From Nemophila menziesii (lineage: Eukaryota; Streptophyta; Magnoliopsida; Boraginales; Hydrophyllaceae): a stretch of DNA of 64,000 nucleotides. The stretch lies in contig JARWIR010000002.1 of assembly GCA_029959085.1 (NCBI GenBank), positions 46,186,233-46,250,232 on the forward strand. Direction: 5' to 3'. Positions within the stretch are counted from its first letter, which is position 1; every line of letters starts with the position of its first letter. Both the position numbers and the translations under genes were made by a program. Below are positions 20,958-33,329 of the stretch, one piece after another. The notes beneath the pieces were generated by a model that was not told the origin of the DNA, did no database searches, and saw only the letters and a program-made list of their open reading frames with translations.

Positions 20958-23226
20958 TAATCTCTAGTTTCGCATTATAATATATAATATTTATATCAGA
21001 AGAAAAGTAATTCACAATTGGTTGTTTCTTTCAATCCAAATTACATATGATTTCCTTATCTTTTCTTGGCTAAACATATTATTAAATATATATATGTATT
21101 CATCATTTTGTTTTGAAAATAGATTGTTTCTTTTAATCTATATGGTATACGAAGACAATTGCAAATACAATTTTGAAAATCTTATTTTCAATTAATTGAT
21201 TATGGAGAGTTTCAACAAATTACCCAATTAAGGTTTTTCATGATATCTAATGAAGAAGAATATGAATTTTTAGATGTATGTCATATTTTCACTTGGCTTT
21301 TAACAAAAAAAAGTTAGATCTCAAACTCAAATAAGCAATTTTTTTGTTGTTATTTTATTTCTATGATTAAGTCTAAATTTGTATACTGTTAAATTCTTTC
21401 TCTTGTATACAATTATATGCTTGAGATGCTAAACCAAATTTTTATATGATTGTTGTTTGGAATAATATGAATTCTATGTATATATATTATACACAAACAT
21501 ATAGGGGAGTGGTCAATTTAATTTAGTACAATACATTTTAATAAATTTTATACCATAAACTAATATTTGTACAGATTAATTATTTATGATCTATTTAAAT
21601 TATTATAATTAAATTTTTGGACTTAGCGTTATTTAGATTTGTTGATAATCAGATGAATTGTTGTAATGAAACAAATTATATCTATTGAGCTTCATTAATA
21701 ATTGATCCAATTTTAATTAGTACTAATCATAAAATTTTTTTTATTGTTAAAGCAGATAAAAAGATTATTGGCCATTACATTTCAACACATAATAATGTCC
21801 TTGTATTTGGTAAGTTTTATATCTCAAAAAAGGATCTCAAAAGGATCTCAAATTGATTTTGAACTTTATAATTTTTTTTATGATACATCAATTTGATATA
21901 ATTAGGTTGCTCTATATTCATTTTCTAGAACTAAAATTTTATCTATTATCATTTAAGTATTTTAAATTTCAATTGATATAATATGTTTCAAATAATTGTA
22001 ATCTTTCACCATAAGATAGAAAATTGCTATTCTAACATGCAAAAACTTTCTTCTATAGTTAAATCTTCATAAATTCACTAATCTAAATGCTGAAACTTCA
22101 CATTATTGATTTATTACTTGATATGTGTCATAAACCTATCAAATGAGAAGTGATCCACTTCTACAACCAGATATTTTAGCTCTCATGATCTCTGTTAAGG
22201 TAATAACTTTGTAACAATCATAAATTCATTGTTCATGTGATTTAAATAGCATAATATCATGTTTTTCTTATTGTTTTTCAAGAATGTGTGTGACAGTAAA
22301 TTGTTTTTCGATCAAGATTCTAAAGACCTTAATATCCTTCAACACCAAGTTTTCCAATCTTTTTCTTTTTAATATTATATCCACTAAGAGGCGAAGTTTT
22401 CGATCAAGAATTTTTTTTTTTGATTTACTATTAATGTTATATTTGTTTGTATGATTGGCAGGAATCAAAAGTGAAGGAGACAGTGTGTGCTGTTAAGCCG
22501 CGACTAAGGAAAAAAAGGTGAAGATGAGGCTGCAATTGGGCAGCAACTGACTAATTTGGAAGATCTAGCTACAATTTTGTCATCATAAAGTTTCGAAAGA
22601 TAAAATTTTGGGGGTTTGTAATAAGAGGAGGGTTATTTTGTATGTTTGTTTGTTTAACTGAATATTATTTTATCTATTTAGGTTTGAATTTGAAATTTTA
22701 GTATGTGATGTATTTGTATAGTGAATTATCTCTGTACATCTTGAATTTATGAAATTTGTTTTAAACTTATCTCTACATTTATTTGAAATTCATAGTTTTG
22801 GATTGGCGTGCAATAAGAGTTGTCTTGTATTAAACTGAAACTCCTATGTTTTTTCCGCGTAGGCATGTTAAGAATGACCGTTATATGTTAATTTGTAATT
22901 ATTCTATATATTGATTAGTGAATGCAAGTGACTTCACATGTCTCTTTTTTTGTAATGACGGATCTTCTCTGTCTATTTATAGATTCTTGAATAATACTAA
23001 GTTCAAAAATCTTTTAACATTTAGTATGTTATTTTAGTCCATACTTGTCAAACTAGGAATGGAAATATTAAGTTGGTTTTATTATCAAATAAACAAATGC
23101 ATCAAAAGTTGCAAAGTATATCATGAACGCATCCCAAGGATATTTTTGTAGCTTAATATAAATGACTATACGTTTTTGACAAAATAGAATTTATAAAGTT
23201 GTCATTCATTTGAAATATATGTTTAT

Positions 23227-23529
23227 TTATTTCATTAAGACTCTTTTTTTGTTAATTATAAAGACTAATATCATATATTTAGGTTTTAAATGATTCCCAT
23301 TGGTGGGTATATAAATTTTGATGATGACAAATTGGTTTGTCGCTATAACCCAAATAAAGATAGTGAATTGTTTACTATATCCCATTTGATTTAGTGTATA
23401 GGAAGCCAAATTTGGGATATGTAGGAGATGTGTATTCTTTGACCAAATCATTATAACAAACTTACTTGACGAACACTTAGAGATTTGGTCAATTAGCATA
23501 TATGATTTTAAACCTAAGAATTCCTTCAT
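23227..23529 (-). pseudogene. Unidentified minus-strand ORF in P0 (100 aa)
   Basis: Open minus-strand frame that stays open upstream of its first ATG as far as about 23613, giving over 120 codons in strongly AT-biased DNA. The product would be hydrophobic and Ile-rich (SKFVIMIWSKNTHLLHIPN, YSKQFTIFIWVIATNQFV). The IW..NTH...IP stretch faintly recalls the 'lWNPstr....lP' motif of F-box-associated domains, but no F-box or GYD-KVV motif follows. The equivalent sequence in P1-P4 is deleted or broken. I do not assign a function. Confidence 0.25.
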
Positions 23530-23729
23530 ACTCTCGTGATCAATGTCTCCAACCCAAAATTGTGATGAGAAATATATCAGTAATTTTGTTGAGAAAGATA
23601 TAGTCTTATGTTCAGGTCAAAGTTTAACGATTATGTTGTCTAGCAAACCTAAAAACATCAAACGTGCACTTTACAGTGGAAGATGAAATCTTAATGAGAT
23701 AGGTTTTTGTCTTATTAAGTGTTTCTAAT

Positions 23730-26700
23730 CAAGTTACTCTGTTTACCATGGATAACGCACATTATGGATATAAAAGCAGGACCACATAGTCTTCTTCCAA
23801 CACCAAACATATTTTAACCACCGTCATACAAAGATCATTCTAAACCACCAATATCACTGCTACTCCATCAACAAGAAAATATTGTCTAAGAAACAAAAAT
23901 TAATATAAAACATCAATCTTTTTTACCTAAAATCCTAAAAAAATTAAAATAAACACTAATTTTCACTCGTATACCAAAACTAATCTTTTACCTTCGTAAT
24001 CTTTTCTCAAGATTTTCCAACATTTTCACAATTTTTTTTAAAGATTTTTTTATATAAATAGTTACTTTATTATAACTAAGCAAGTTAGATCCATATATTT
24101 TTTGTTGGGAAAAATATTAAATTCATTATAGCTCTACTTAACCAAAAGGACGTGTTCCCTTTTTAGGATGAGCACAGATCGTGATCACCTATTGTTGAAT
24201 GGATTCTTAACCCCAATGGTAACTAACCAGGATTGCTAAATTGATAAAACTAACCCTAGGGTAAGGGTAAAAATTATCACCCTCGGACTTATTTAGGTTA
24301 ATATCGTGTTCATCTTGATCGAAAGTAGTAAAAAATGCTTACAATAATTATATTAAAACAAAAATATATTACACATTTTTAGGATCAATCTCAAGCATAC
24401 TACTAATCAAACAAAACCCTTCATATATTACTCATTTTTTAATTCGACAGTAATAAAATAGGGTCTCAATTAAATAAATTTATATTTGGTAGGCTCTATT
24501 GACACTAATTTGACACTAATCATTCTAAAATGCATCTTCGGACCCTATTTTTTTCCTCCTTAATTTAAGATAATATTTGAGTAATGCGGGTTAAGTTTCT
24601 TTCTCATGAGCTCGATTTGGGTAGGCTCTCAATCAAACTCAGCCTTATCCATAGAAAATCCAGACCCATAAAATATGTCATTTTAAGTTCTTTGACTCTT
24701 AAAGTGTGTTTGATTTTGATTATGATCTTGTGTTGGGCTCAATCTTAACCAACTCTACTCATATCTTTTTTCACTTAAACATGAATTTGATAAAAAGGAA
24801 AGAAGTGTCTTACAAGTTTTCAACTGATACTCGGGGTAAGCATCCATACTAATTAACCTATTAAAATTATATTATTATAATCACACGAGCTAAGGAGTAT
24901 GATCGAGAAACTATAGTAGTCTCTCTTATCCCCAAGACCTTGGCTTCAAGAGGTGATCCAACCTTGAAATCCCAAGCTTACCCTTCCAAAACTTGCATTA
25001 TACATCCAGCCTACACTATTAGTACAAAATTTATAGCTAGCATCAATATATGTATGGATTGAGGGCTTACTTACAGTAGAAATATAATTTATATAACCAT
25101 AAGCTTAACTTGTACAAATTCTTACAACCCTATCAATCGGTTGGAACCCTAATTTCAATCATTCAACCACTGCAACCCAAATACCCTCAAGAATCTCGTC
25201 TGTACTCAAAAAGAAATGTTTAAAAAATTTATTATTTCTTTCAATCCAAATGATATATGAATAATCTCTGAATTTTTCATGCCAATATAAAATCTTCATA
25301 TTCGATGTAAATTAATTCATAACTGGTTGTTTCTTTTGATACAAAGCATATATGTTGTCTTTATTTTCTCTTAGCCAAACATATTCATAAAGATATATTT
25401 TCATTCATCATTTTGTTTTGAAAAAATCGGGTGCTTCTTTTAATTTATATGGTATACGAAAATAAGTGCAACTACCATTTTGAAAATCTTATTTCTCATT
25501 GAATGATTAACGAGATTTTCAACAAATCACCAAATTAGGGTTTATCATGATATCTATTGAAGAATGAATATGGTTTACTAGATGTATTTCGATATTCACT
25601 TTAAAGAAAGTTAGATCCAGACTTTAGTAAGCAATTTTTATTTTGTTCGTATTTAATTTATATGATTAAGTTTTAATTTGTATATTAATATATTTTTTAT
25701 CTTCTAAGATTGTATGCCTGAGATCCTAAAACAACTTTTGTTTGGTAAAATATAAATTCTATATATATATATTTTATACACAAACATATGGGAGAGTGGT
25801 CGATTTAATCAAGTACGGTAAATTTTAAATTTTATACCGTAAATTTTAAGATTTTGCAGATTCCAAATGATTCATGCAAACTATTTTATATTGAAAATTT
25901 AAACGTAATATTATTTATATTTTTAGATAATTAGATGAATTGTTCTAATTAAACAAATTCTATTGATTGAAGTTCATTAATAATTGTCCAAATTTCAATT
26001 ACTATTGATTACATAATTTTTTTATTTCTTAAAAAAAAATTAAAAAAAATAGTTAACCATGACATTCACATACATGAAAACGTTATTTATATTTGGTATG
26101 TCTTATAAATCTCAAATTGATTTTGAACTTTATCATTGTTTTCAATGATAGATCAATTTGTATATAATTAGACAGCTAAATCTGGATTTGTTTTGCATCT
26201 CTATTTTCCATTTTATAGAAATAATAATGTATCCATTTTCATTAAATTATTTTAGATTTGAATTGATATAATATCAATTAATCATATTAATGAACACCGA
26301 ACCACTAGATAAGATTGAAAAAAAGCATAATAAATAAATTAGAGACTTTATTGTACCAAATTTTTGTTTTGTAGCTTAATTGGTTGGAGTCTTGCTATTT
26401 CTTCAAGACTTAAAGGAAGGTACATGGTTCGAATCCCCTTCTTAACCGACTACCCATGTACCAGAAAAAAATTTGTTTTTGATAAAATTGAGTTTTTTTA
26501 GCAGAAAAATATATTGTCTGATATTTGCTTTCTCTGTTTCATGATAAATTTAATATATTCTTTTACTTTTGTTTAATATTCATGAAAAACTGGAAGTACC
26601 TATATAAAAATGCATAAAAGTTGCACCCTTATCAAAAGTATGAAGAAACTTTACCAATTTCATCACAAAGTTGTTTGTTGAATTTTATATATTTTGTTTA

Positions 26701-28261
26701 AAAGTGTTTTCAAAATATTTTCTTTTACGCAAAAACACTAATTTTATAAATAAAGTATAGACATATTGTTCTTTCCTAACAAATACAGTACTTAACCAAA
26801 GCTAGAGTGAGCGAAAACCTTAGTACTCCAATGGTGTTTTCATGTAAGATCTGCTTCTCTCGGCACTTCTTGCTACAAAATGCTTTTACTCCCTTTCAAT
26901 AATAAGCCTTCAGAAAAAATATATCAAGATTTTTCCAATTCACTATGACAAAAATATATAAGTTCTTTCGATCCAAAACAAATTATAATCGAAATTAAAT
27001 GGCATCCTCGCCAACTTTACTAAGTTGTTTAGTATAAATAACATTATCGTCAACGGTAAATATGCAAGAGTTAAATATATTATATACTTACCTTGATAAT
27101 TCCTTCACACTCTCGATAATGAAAACTTCATCCGTGTATTTTGAAGTGCAAGCAATATATCAAAGATTTTGTCGAGCCATTTGCCTTAGATGATAGAGGG
27201 ATATGTTCCGGACATTAGTCGTGCATTTTATTGGGGAGATGGAACTTTAAAAGATTAATTTTTGTTATAGAAATGTAAAATTTATATGTAAAAACAGGAT
27301 TTATTCATGTTTTTGTTAAAGAGATGTGAATTATAAATGTAAAACCAAGATATATTTTTTGTTCCTGTCAATATGTTTTGTTGTTATATACTTTAAATTC
27401 CTCTTCATGGATACTGATGTGCTTGGAAAATTGTTGTTTATTGGTACCTTAATGAATAAGTATAATTGTTGTATAACTGATGATTACATATAGTATATAT
27501 TGCCTCCAAAAGAATTGAAACATATATATTATAAGTTGATGAATTTAAGTTTCACCACTGAATTTCTCTGTTGATACTAGATCTGCCTATCTTAGAGTTA
27601 ATTTGTTGCAAGTATTATTAAAAATTGGTTAATTTATGTAAAACAACGATGCATTAAATTGCTTTTAATACCAGATTAAAGGATCTTAGCAATGTCCTAT
27701 CGAGTTGTAATGCAACATTATTAATCCATGGTCATGATTTTACGTTTCATGCAGTGTTTAAAAAATTAAATATCTTTTTTTTGTTACAAGGGAGGTCCAT
27801 GGACCATGGAATAAAACACAAGAATTAGCTCAATAAATTATCAGATTCCAAAGTGAAAATGTTCCTAAAAGTTTTCTGTTCGAATTCGGCTTTCGTGAGT
27901 ACTCCAAATATCTCATCCGGAGGATCGTGGAATGAAGAGTAAGTGTTAGACTGTCTTAAGCCCAATCTTGTTAATCAATCTGCACACGTGTTTGCGTCTC
28001 TATAAAAAAAATCTCTCTAATACGCTCTCATATGTCCTCTTTTTCTTTCCTTATATTACCGCTGCACAATCAAGTCCTGGCAATTCCAAAACCTCTCTAG
28101 GTGCTACAAATAGGCTCCCTAAACAGGATGCAAATAACACATATTGAGATGACTTATCACACGTAGTCATAGGATAAAATGGAACGATACCTCCATAGAT
28201 TCAGTATTAACAAAGACTGGATTATGTTTTTGGGAATGGATTTGGAAAGTTAAAAATTTTA
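23730..28261. repeat. P1: P module of 13-kb unit 1
   Basis: Colinear with P3 (43444-47336) at a few per cent difference from 24552 onward, and with P2/P4 as an older paralogue. The part at 23730-24551 has counterparts only in P0/P2/P4 and lies outside the young duplication. It contains a SINE (26369-26468). No SDE3 fragment. No gene recognised. Confidence 0.75.
26369..26468 (+). mobile_element. tRNA-derived SINE in P1
   Basis: About 100 bp with a Pol III promoter: A box TAGCTTAATTGG (26372) and B box GGTTCGAATCC (26426-26436). Near-identical direct repeats flank it (AAATTTTTGTTTT at 26358-26370 and AAATTTGTTTTT at 26469-26480), as expected of LINE-mediated insertion. The paralogous P2 and P4 lack it near 41025 and 54570. 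It does not fold as a full tRNA (no anticodon arm or acceptor pairing), so it is a SINE head with a short tail. Confidence 0.75.
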
Positions 28262-28370
28262 GTCATCACCGTTACAAAGAAAATTCACGAGGGCATGAGT
28301 TAATATTAATCATCACAAGAATGAGGGTAGAGGTGTTCAAGATGAGCCACCAAATCAGCAAATCAGGAGA

Positions 28371-28625
28371 ATGATGATATTCGAGGCAATGCACCTTCTT
28401 CACCAAAGGCTGCAACATAAACCAGTAACCCAAACTAGAGAAAAGGATCAAGAAGTTGATGACGCTAATATATTGCCTGACTTAGTCTATATGAATGATA
28501 ATGAACCTTATCGAAACCCGACTTACCCACAACTCTTGTGCACGGATGAACAAAAACAGAACGATCGTAAGGTATGGAAATCTACACTCGTTATTCGATT
28601 ACATATAGTGTATACATATCTATGA
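28371..28625 (+). pseudogene. LINE1 ORF1 N-terminal fragment
   Basis: 84-codon frame with the conserved block DNEPYRNPTYPQLLCTDEQ that precedes the DUF4283 domain in LINE0, LINE2 and LINE4. The rest of ORF1 is deleted, leaving a truncated acidic N-terminal region with no RNA-binding core. The first Met is only where the frame opens. Not expected to be expressed. Confidence 0.5.
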
Positions 28626-29019
28626 TAATTTAGAGCACAACTTAGAGCACCCGGAATAGAAACATGACTAGTCGTCTGCCAAATTCTACCCTTCCACATA
28701 GTTCCACCTATTCCCCGGAACTCAAAAATTATGTGTGTTCCATAGGAGAAAAATGAGCAAATGAGCTGATGGAAAAACAAGAGTGACCATGGAACCGGCG
28801 CAGGAACTTTCATATTCATGAATATTATTAATTATACTTGTGTTCCCCGTATGTTGATTAATTTTTAATTTCATTAAACCAAACTAATAATTACAGAGGT
28901 GGTGGATTTGACCGTCCAATCACTACTTTCAAAATTGTAGAGGTGTTAATAGTGAAGTATTCATGATAGAAGTTAAGTAAATGAGAGTGAGTCATAAACC
29001 TCACATTAAAATAATGGTG

Positions 29020-29024
29020 GTGGT
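29020..29024. repeat. Target-site duplication GTGGT, left
   Basis: 5 bp directly before the LTR start. It matches GTGGT at 34733-34737. The unoccupied paralogue reads TTGGT at 48047-48051, one base different. Confidence 0.9.
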
Positions 29025-30726
29025 TGATGTCTCCCTATTTGTTATAATTATTAGCCCTTTATAGACACCCTTTTAGATGAATAAATGACTTATTTGATTG
29101 ACTTTTATGCTTATTTGATAATATTGCACTTTCTCCCCTTGAAAATTCACTATTTGCATTTTTAGAGATTTTGTGCGTTAATTTGATTTTTTTTAGTGCA
29201 AAGTTAGTAGGTTCTTGAATCTTATGAAAGACCAATCCAAGTAGGAGAAGTGAGAATTAAAGTCTTAGGGTATTTTAGTGTGTTAGGAAGTACTTCTACT
29301 CGAGTTTCTGTTTTTAGAGTGCACTTTTATGTTTCTAGTCTTGAATTATTGATTTATTCTTTTTAAAGCATATGCGGTTTAATTATGTATTTAATGTGAA
29401 TCTTTAGAGACCATGTCAAGTAAAAGAAGTAAAGGAAAGATATATACATGGAAATAAGAAGATTAAGGAAGGATATATGCAAAGAAGGAAACGATAAAGC
29501 TGCCTTATGAATCTGAAATTCCAGCCACATTTCAAAGACAAGTCCATAAAATAACATTGGCTAGGAATTTGGGCGATTGGTCTGCACCAACGGAAATAGC
29601 TTTCCAAGACAAGCGGTTTCGAATATTGGAACATGTCAAACGGATAAGAATTGAAGGAGATATGACCTAAACAAATCAGCAGCAGAATCTTACCTTTCCT
29701 AGATTTTAGAGTTACGAATTTAAGAGTTCTTAACTTGTCTTTCACTCCAAGAAAATTCGACCTAGGGCTTGCTAACACCTATAAGTACACCCCTTAGCCT
29801 CCTCTTTTCACACACTTCAGATAATTACACAAGAGGCTTAAAGTTTTCAAGTCAGAGCAAGAAGGCAAGGAGAAACTAGTGTTGGAGGAGTTCTGTTCTT
29901 CCATCATCAGTCATCTTACCTTTAAGGTTATCAATTTATCATTTGTATTTGAACATGAATTCCTTATATTTAATTTCAGTTTTTAATTCCGTTATGAACT
30001 AATTTTCTTAGTACTTGAGAATCGCTATATGGTTTGAACCCAATTCTATTTAATTTATGTTTTCTGAATTTGGGATTTAATTGTTTAAATTAGACTAGGT
30101 ATTTTGTGTTGAATATTATTTTGTTTTAATCACTAATTTTGAAGTCATGAATTAAACTTAGCTCATAGTAATTAGGCTATTCCCTATAGTGGCGTATGGA
30201 TCACCTTGACGGGGGGTTTAATTACAAACTTAGATAATAGACGCATAGTATTGTTATTGAACCTGACGGGCTTAACTAACCATGTTCACCCTGTCGGGGT
30301 TTGTAATACCGTAGGATAGCTCTTAGGTCCACCCTGACGGGGGCTAGGAGATATTAGAGTCCCGACTACTACAATAATACCAGTTTAGCCCTTAAACAGA
30401 AGCATAAATTAGATAGGTTAGGTGAAACCCTTGCGAGGGTCAAGTACTCTCTCTCTTCTGAAGTTTCAGTTCTCTCTTACTTGCGTTATTTTACTTCTGT
30501 AGTTTATTTTCTTGCAGCTTTTAATTTATAAAAACCAAACAAAAATCTTATCTTTTATTTTTCTGTCAAGCAATTACTACTACTATCCGATTAATACCTG
30601 AGTTGTGCCTAGTTCGTACTTGCGAACGAACTTGGTTATCATATATTACTTGGAAAACCGCGCACTTGCGGTTAAGTGGTTCCCTTATTTTCAGTTCTTA
30701 ATTTATAAATAAACCAGGTTCCACCA
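29025..30726 (+). repeat. 5' LTR (1702 bp)
   Basis: Begins TGATGTCTCC and ends TTCCACCA, six bases before the primer-binding site. Almost identical to 292-1993. It contains the CCTGACGGGG set at 30204-30343. A CTTGCGAACGAACTTGG motif and related CTTGCGGTT copies lie close to the 3' end. Confidence 0.93.
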
Positions 30727-30732
30727 AGTCTT

Positions 30733-30750
30733 TGGCGCCGCTGCCGGGGA
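30733..30750 (+). promoter_or_regulatory. Primer-binding site, tRNA-Asp
   Basis: TGGCGCCGCTGCCGGGGA is complementary, with one mismatch, to the 3' end of plant tRNA-Asp, the primer used by Athila/Tat elements. It lies 6 nt after the LTR end. Confidence 0.9.
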
Positions 30751-30865
30751 CGGTAGCGTGTGACCCCGGTGTTAATCTTTAGTAGTTTAATTGTTTTAGT
30801 TTTAGTTATTTTTTAGTTTTACGCTTTGGGTTGTCTTTCTTTCTCAGGTTTACAAGTTTTGGTAT

Positions 30866-32095
30866 ATGCGTGAAGATATCGTGATTCTTGCAAATCCCGA
30901 AAACCTAGTTCGAGAAGCAAACAAACAAAAGAGAGAAGCTAAAGATAAAGAGTTAGAGGAGCAATTAGCAAGAGAAACAATGGCTGACGATCATGAAATC
31001 GACGCCCCGTCTTGTTCCTCTTGTTCCACAAGTTCAACCTCCTCTGAACAATGATCTATGGTTCGTCAATGGCCTGAACAAGCTCCATTTCGAGCTCCTG
31101 CCCTCGGAATTGTCCCAACAAATATTAATGTCGAGAGATTCAGACCCGATCCTGGTATGTTATCTAAATTTCAGAGTTATGACAATGTCCGAGGAGCACC
31201 TAGCGAAGATCCAATCCGTGTTGTACATAAGTTCATGCAAATCTGTGATTCCTAGAATACGCAAGGAGTAACGAGAGATCATATGTACTTTGCGAATTTT
31301 AGATATTTCGTTATTGATGGAGCAAGTGAATGGCATGATTCTCAGGAACCCGGATCAATTACAACATGGGACGCATTACAAACTGTGTTCTTTGACAGAT
31401 ACTACCCAACGAATATGAGATTAGATGCACAAGTTGAATTGACTTCGTTCAAACAAGATCAAGACGAGACTTTGGGTAGAATTTGGAAGAGATTTAAGAT
31501 TTGTTTGAGAAGAGTCCCTGATTATGGCCTCACAGAGATTCAACATTTGAAGATATTTTACAGAGGACTTGATGGCTATTCAAGAAAAGATCTAGACTTG
31601 CTTTGTGGTGGTGGATTTTTACAGGTACAACCAGTCATGCTAAGATTATTTTGAATAGAACTGTAAAGAATGAGATGGGTTGGAATACCATGAGAACAAC
31701 TATCTGAGGTTGAAATATTGCATTAATTGAAGAAAAATTCACTGCCATGGAGAATAAACTTGAGCAACAATTGAAACAACTTATTCTAGCTGTTACAAAA
31801 AGTGTTGCAGGTAGAAAAGCAGATGTTAATGTTACACAAGAAGTTTATGGGTGTTCTAACTGCAGTGTACAAGACCATGATTGGGAGCATTGTCAAAACA
31901 ATCCAGAAGCCGTATTGTTTGTTTCTAACTAAGGGAACTATAATTCAAGTGGTCAAGGCTATCAACCAAACAGAAACCATCAGGGTTTCCAATATTCGAA
32001 TCCAAATGGGGCTGATAATCCGACTTATGCATATGAACCGCGTCCCCAAGGCAATAACTATATTAGTTTATTGCTTTATGTTTTTCAATTCCTAG
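30866..32095 (+). pseudogene. Athila gag pseudogene
   Basis: Capsid/nucleocapsid precursor. The first 263 codons (30866-31654) lie in a single frame broken by only two stops (31052-31054 and 31253-31255). A basic and acidic N-terminal region (EANKQKREAKDKELEEQLAR) precedes the retrotransposon gag domain with PGSITTWDALQTVFFDRYYP and a downstream GLTEIQHLKIFYRGLD. A one-base shift near 31615 moves coding to another frame, which carries two further stops, a coiled-coil-like MENKLEQQLKQL (31747) and an intact zinc knuckle CSNCSVQDHDWEHC (CX2CX4HX4C, about 31849-31890). A Gln/Asn-rich tail ends near 32095. No pol follows. Confidence 0.9.
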
Positions 32096-32389
32096 TGTAT
32101 AATTCTACGTTATAGTCGAGTTTTAGTGTCTACTTTTATGATAAATGAGAAAGGTAGTGTGTTAATGGTACAGGAATTGAGTTTGGGATGCTAAGGAACG
32201 AAAAGGAAAAATCTGCTGCTCTGACCGGTATGCCGGCCAGAACACCGGCACGCTGGCGAAGTAGAAACACGTGCCCACGGGATCATGGCTCAGGTTGTTT
32301 GCCGAGAGGTAGAGAATATTTGAGGTAGAGAATATTTTGTGTAACTTGAGTTTGGGGTCAAATAAACCATGACAAACATAACAGATGCT
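32096..32389. other. Internal non-coding region with CCGG-rich patch
   Basis: After gag, no frame is retained. The patch 32221-32260 (CTGACCGGTATGCCGGCCAG and following) is a GC-rich cluster of self-complementary CCGGT/GCCGGC words. This is probably where the whole pol region was lost. Confidence 0.5.
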
Positions 32390-32805
32390 ATGGATTATAA
32401 GAGGAAATGTTGTATCCTAGGGAAGAACAAAAATTTGCCCGGTTCTTCAATCGAAAAGGCCATAATTCTTGATGAGCCTACTGAAAAACAAAAGGAAGAG
32501 GCACCTGCACAACCACTAGGATGAGGGTATCATCAAAGCATAGAGATAAGACACAAATTCAAGATCAAGGTTCTTCTACCTCCTCTCAGAATAATTCTTA
32601 TATACCCCCATGTGCTATCAAATTGCAACATGATGTCGAGCTTTTAAGAGAATAAAACATAGCACTTTGGGTGGAAATTACACAGATTGAGTCAACATTG
32701 GAAGAGGTAGCTATGAAAATGGATATTGATAATTATTCTTCTTCGGAGGAGGAGGACATGATGGATCTTTATGGCCAGGTACCCCATTCTAATTCTTCTT
32801 CTTAA
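32390..32805 (+). pseudogene. 3' ORF remnant of the LTR element
   Basis: Two adjoining coding-like stretches in different frames: 32390-32524 (a start followed by about 44 codons ending at TGA) and 32521-32805 (about 94 codons with one in-frame stop near 32653). The second ends in an acidic, serine-rich tail (NYSSSEEEDMMDLYGQ). By position it corresponds to the region between pol and the 3' LTR, where Athila elements carry an extra ORF; I cannot match it to a defined domain. Non-functional. Confidence 0.5.
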
Positions 32806-32894
32806 TTGATGGTAGGCACTGAGTAGGTAGTTTAGTTTAATTTTATTGCTTTATTGAGTCTTTCTCGAGTTGTGGGGACACGACTCACTTTTGA

Positions 32895-32907
32895 GTTTGG
32901 GGTGGGG
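32895..32907 (+). promoter_or_regulatory. Candidate polypurine tract
   Basis: GTTTGGGGTGGGG within GAGTTTGGGGTGGGG resembles the purine-rich tract used for plus-strand priming by Athila-like elements. It lies a few hundred bases before recognisable 3' LTR sequence, so the true LTR start may be close behind it with a different U3. Confidence 0.45.
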
Positions 32908-33329
32908 TTCATTGCCTCATCCCAATTTTTTGTGATTTACATGCTTTCATGAATTTATGACAGAAAATAGTTGACTTTAGGAGTTAGTATAAATTGCACT
33001 TAGATTGTGCAAATATGAGATAATTGATAGGAAGAATTAATGAACAATGCAAAAGAAGTAAACTTGTGCTTAAGGATAATAGGTGGTTTGTATAACGTGA
33101 GATCTAAATGAGTAGAAGAACCAGTTAGGTATGAACTAGAGGCAAGTTGTGTAAATAGAAAGATGATAGAGGCATTTCTTTGTTAGCCCTTTGAATCCTT
33201 TTTGGCTTTTTATCCATGAATTAATTATATCCTTCTTAGCAATTTTTTAAGCCTTTAAGCCTTTCTTTTGTTGCCACGTTATAATCCAATATCCCTTTAG
33301 ATTGTTAGGCATGACCATATGACCCGTTA

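Larger units (their letters stand above)
18130..23640. repeat. P0: oldest copy of the P repeat module
   Basis: Diverged relative of 36771-41800 and 50100-55400, with colinear blocks: CTAGTATATCGTAATT (18248), a GATCAAACTATCTCTATCTCTGGTAATG-type block near 18629, the ACTCCAGCTATA block near 19041, CCTAATATGGCTCAAC near 20250, and TCTAACATGCAAAAACT near 22032. No SDE3 fragment lies at the equivalent position near 21835. Non-coding apart from a minus-strand frame at 23227-23529. Left and right limits are approximate because similarity fades. Confidence 0.65.
28262..29024 (+). mobile_element. LINE1 5' part (ORF1 remnant), before the LTR element
   Basis: First half of LINE1, homologous to 47337-48051 and less closely to 2339-3540. 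Compared with LINE0/2/4 the DUF4283 core is missing: the sequence jumps from the TYPQLLCT block and following codons (about 28520-28625) to the CTATGATAATTTAGAGCAC block (28621). It ends at the first codons of the endonuclease, where the LTR element is inserted at 29025. Confidence 0.7.

Noticed and set aside
23227..23529. F-box-associated domain gene
   Set aside because: Only a faint IW..NTH...IP resemblance; no F-box, no GYD/KVV motif. Kept only as an unidentified frame.
26371..26462. A tRNA gene, suggested by A- and B-box sequences
   Set aside because: The spacing and pairing do not give a cloverleaf, near-identical direct repeats flank it, and paralogues lack the segment. SINE is the better call.
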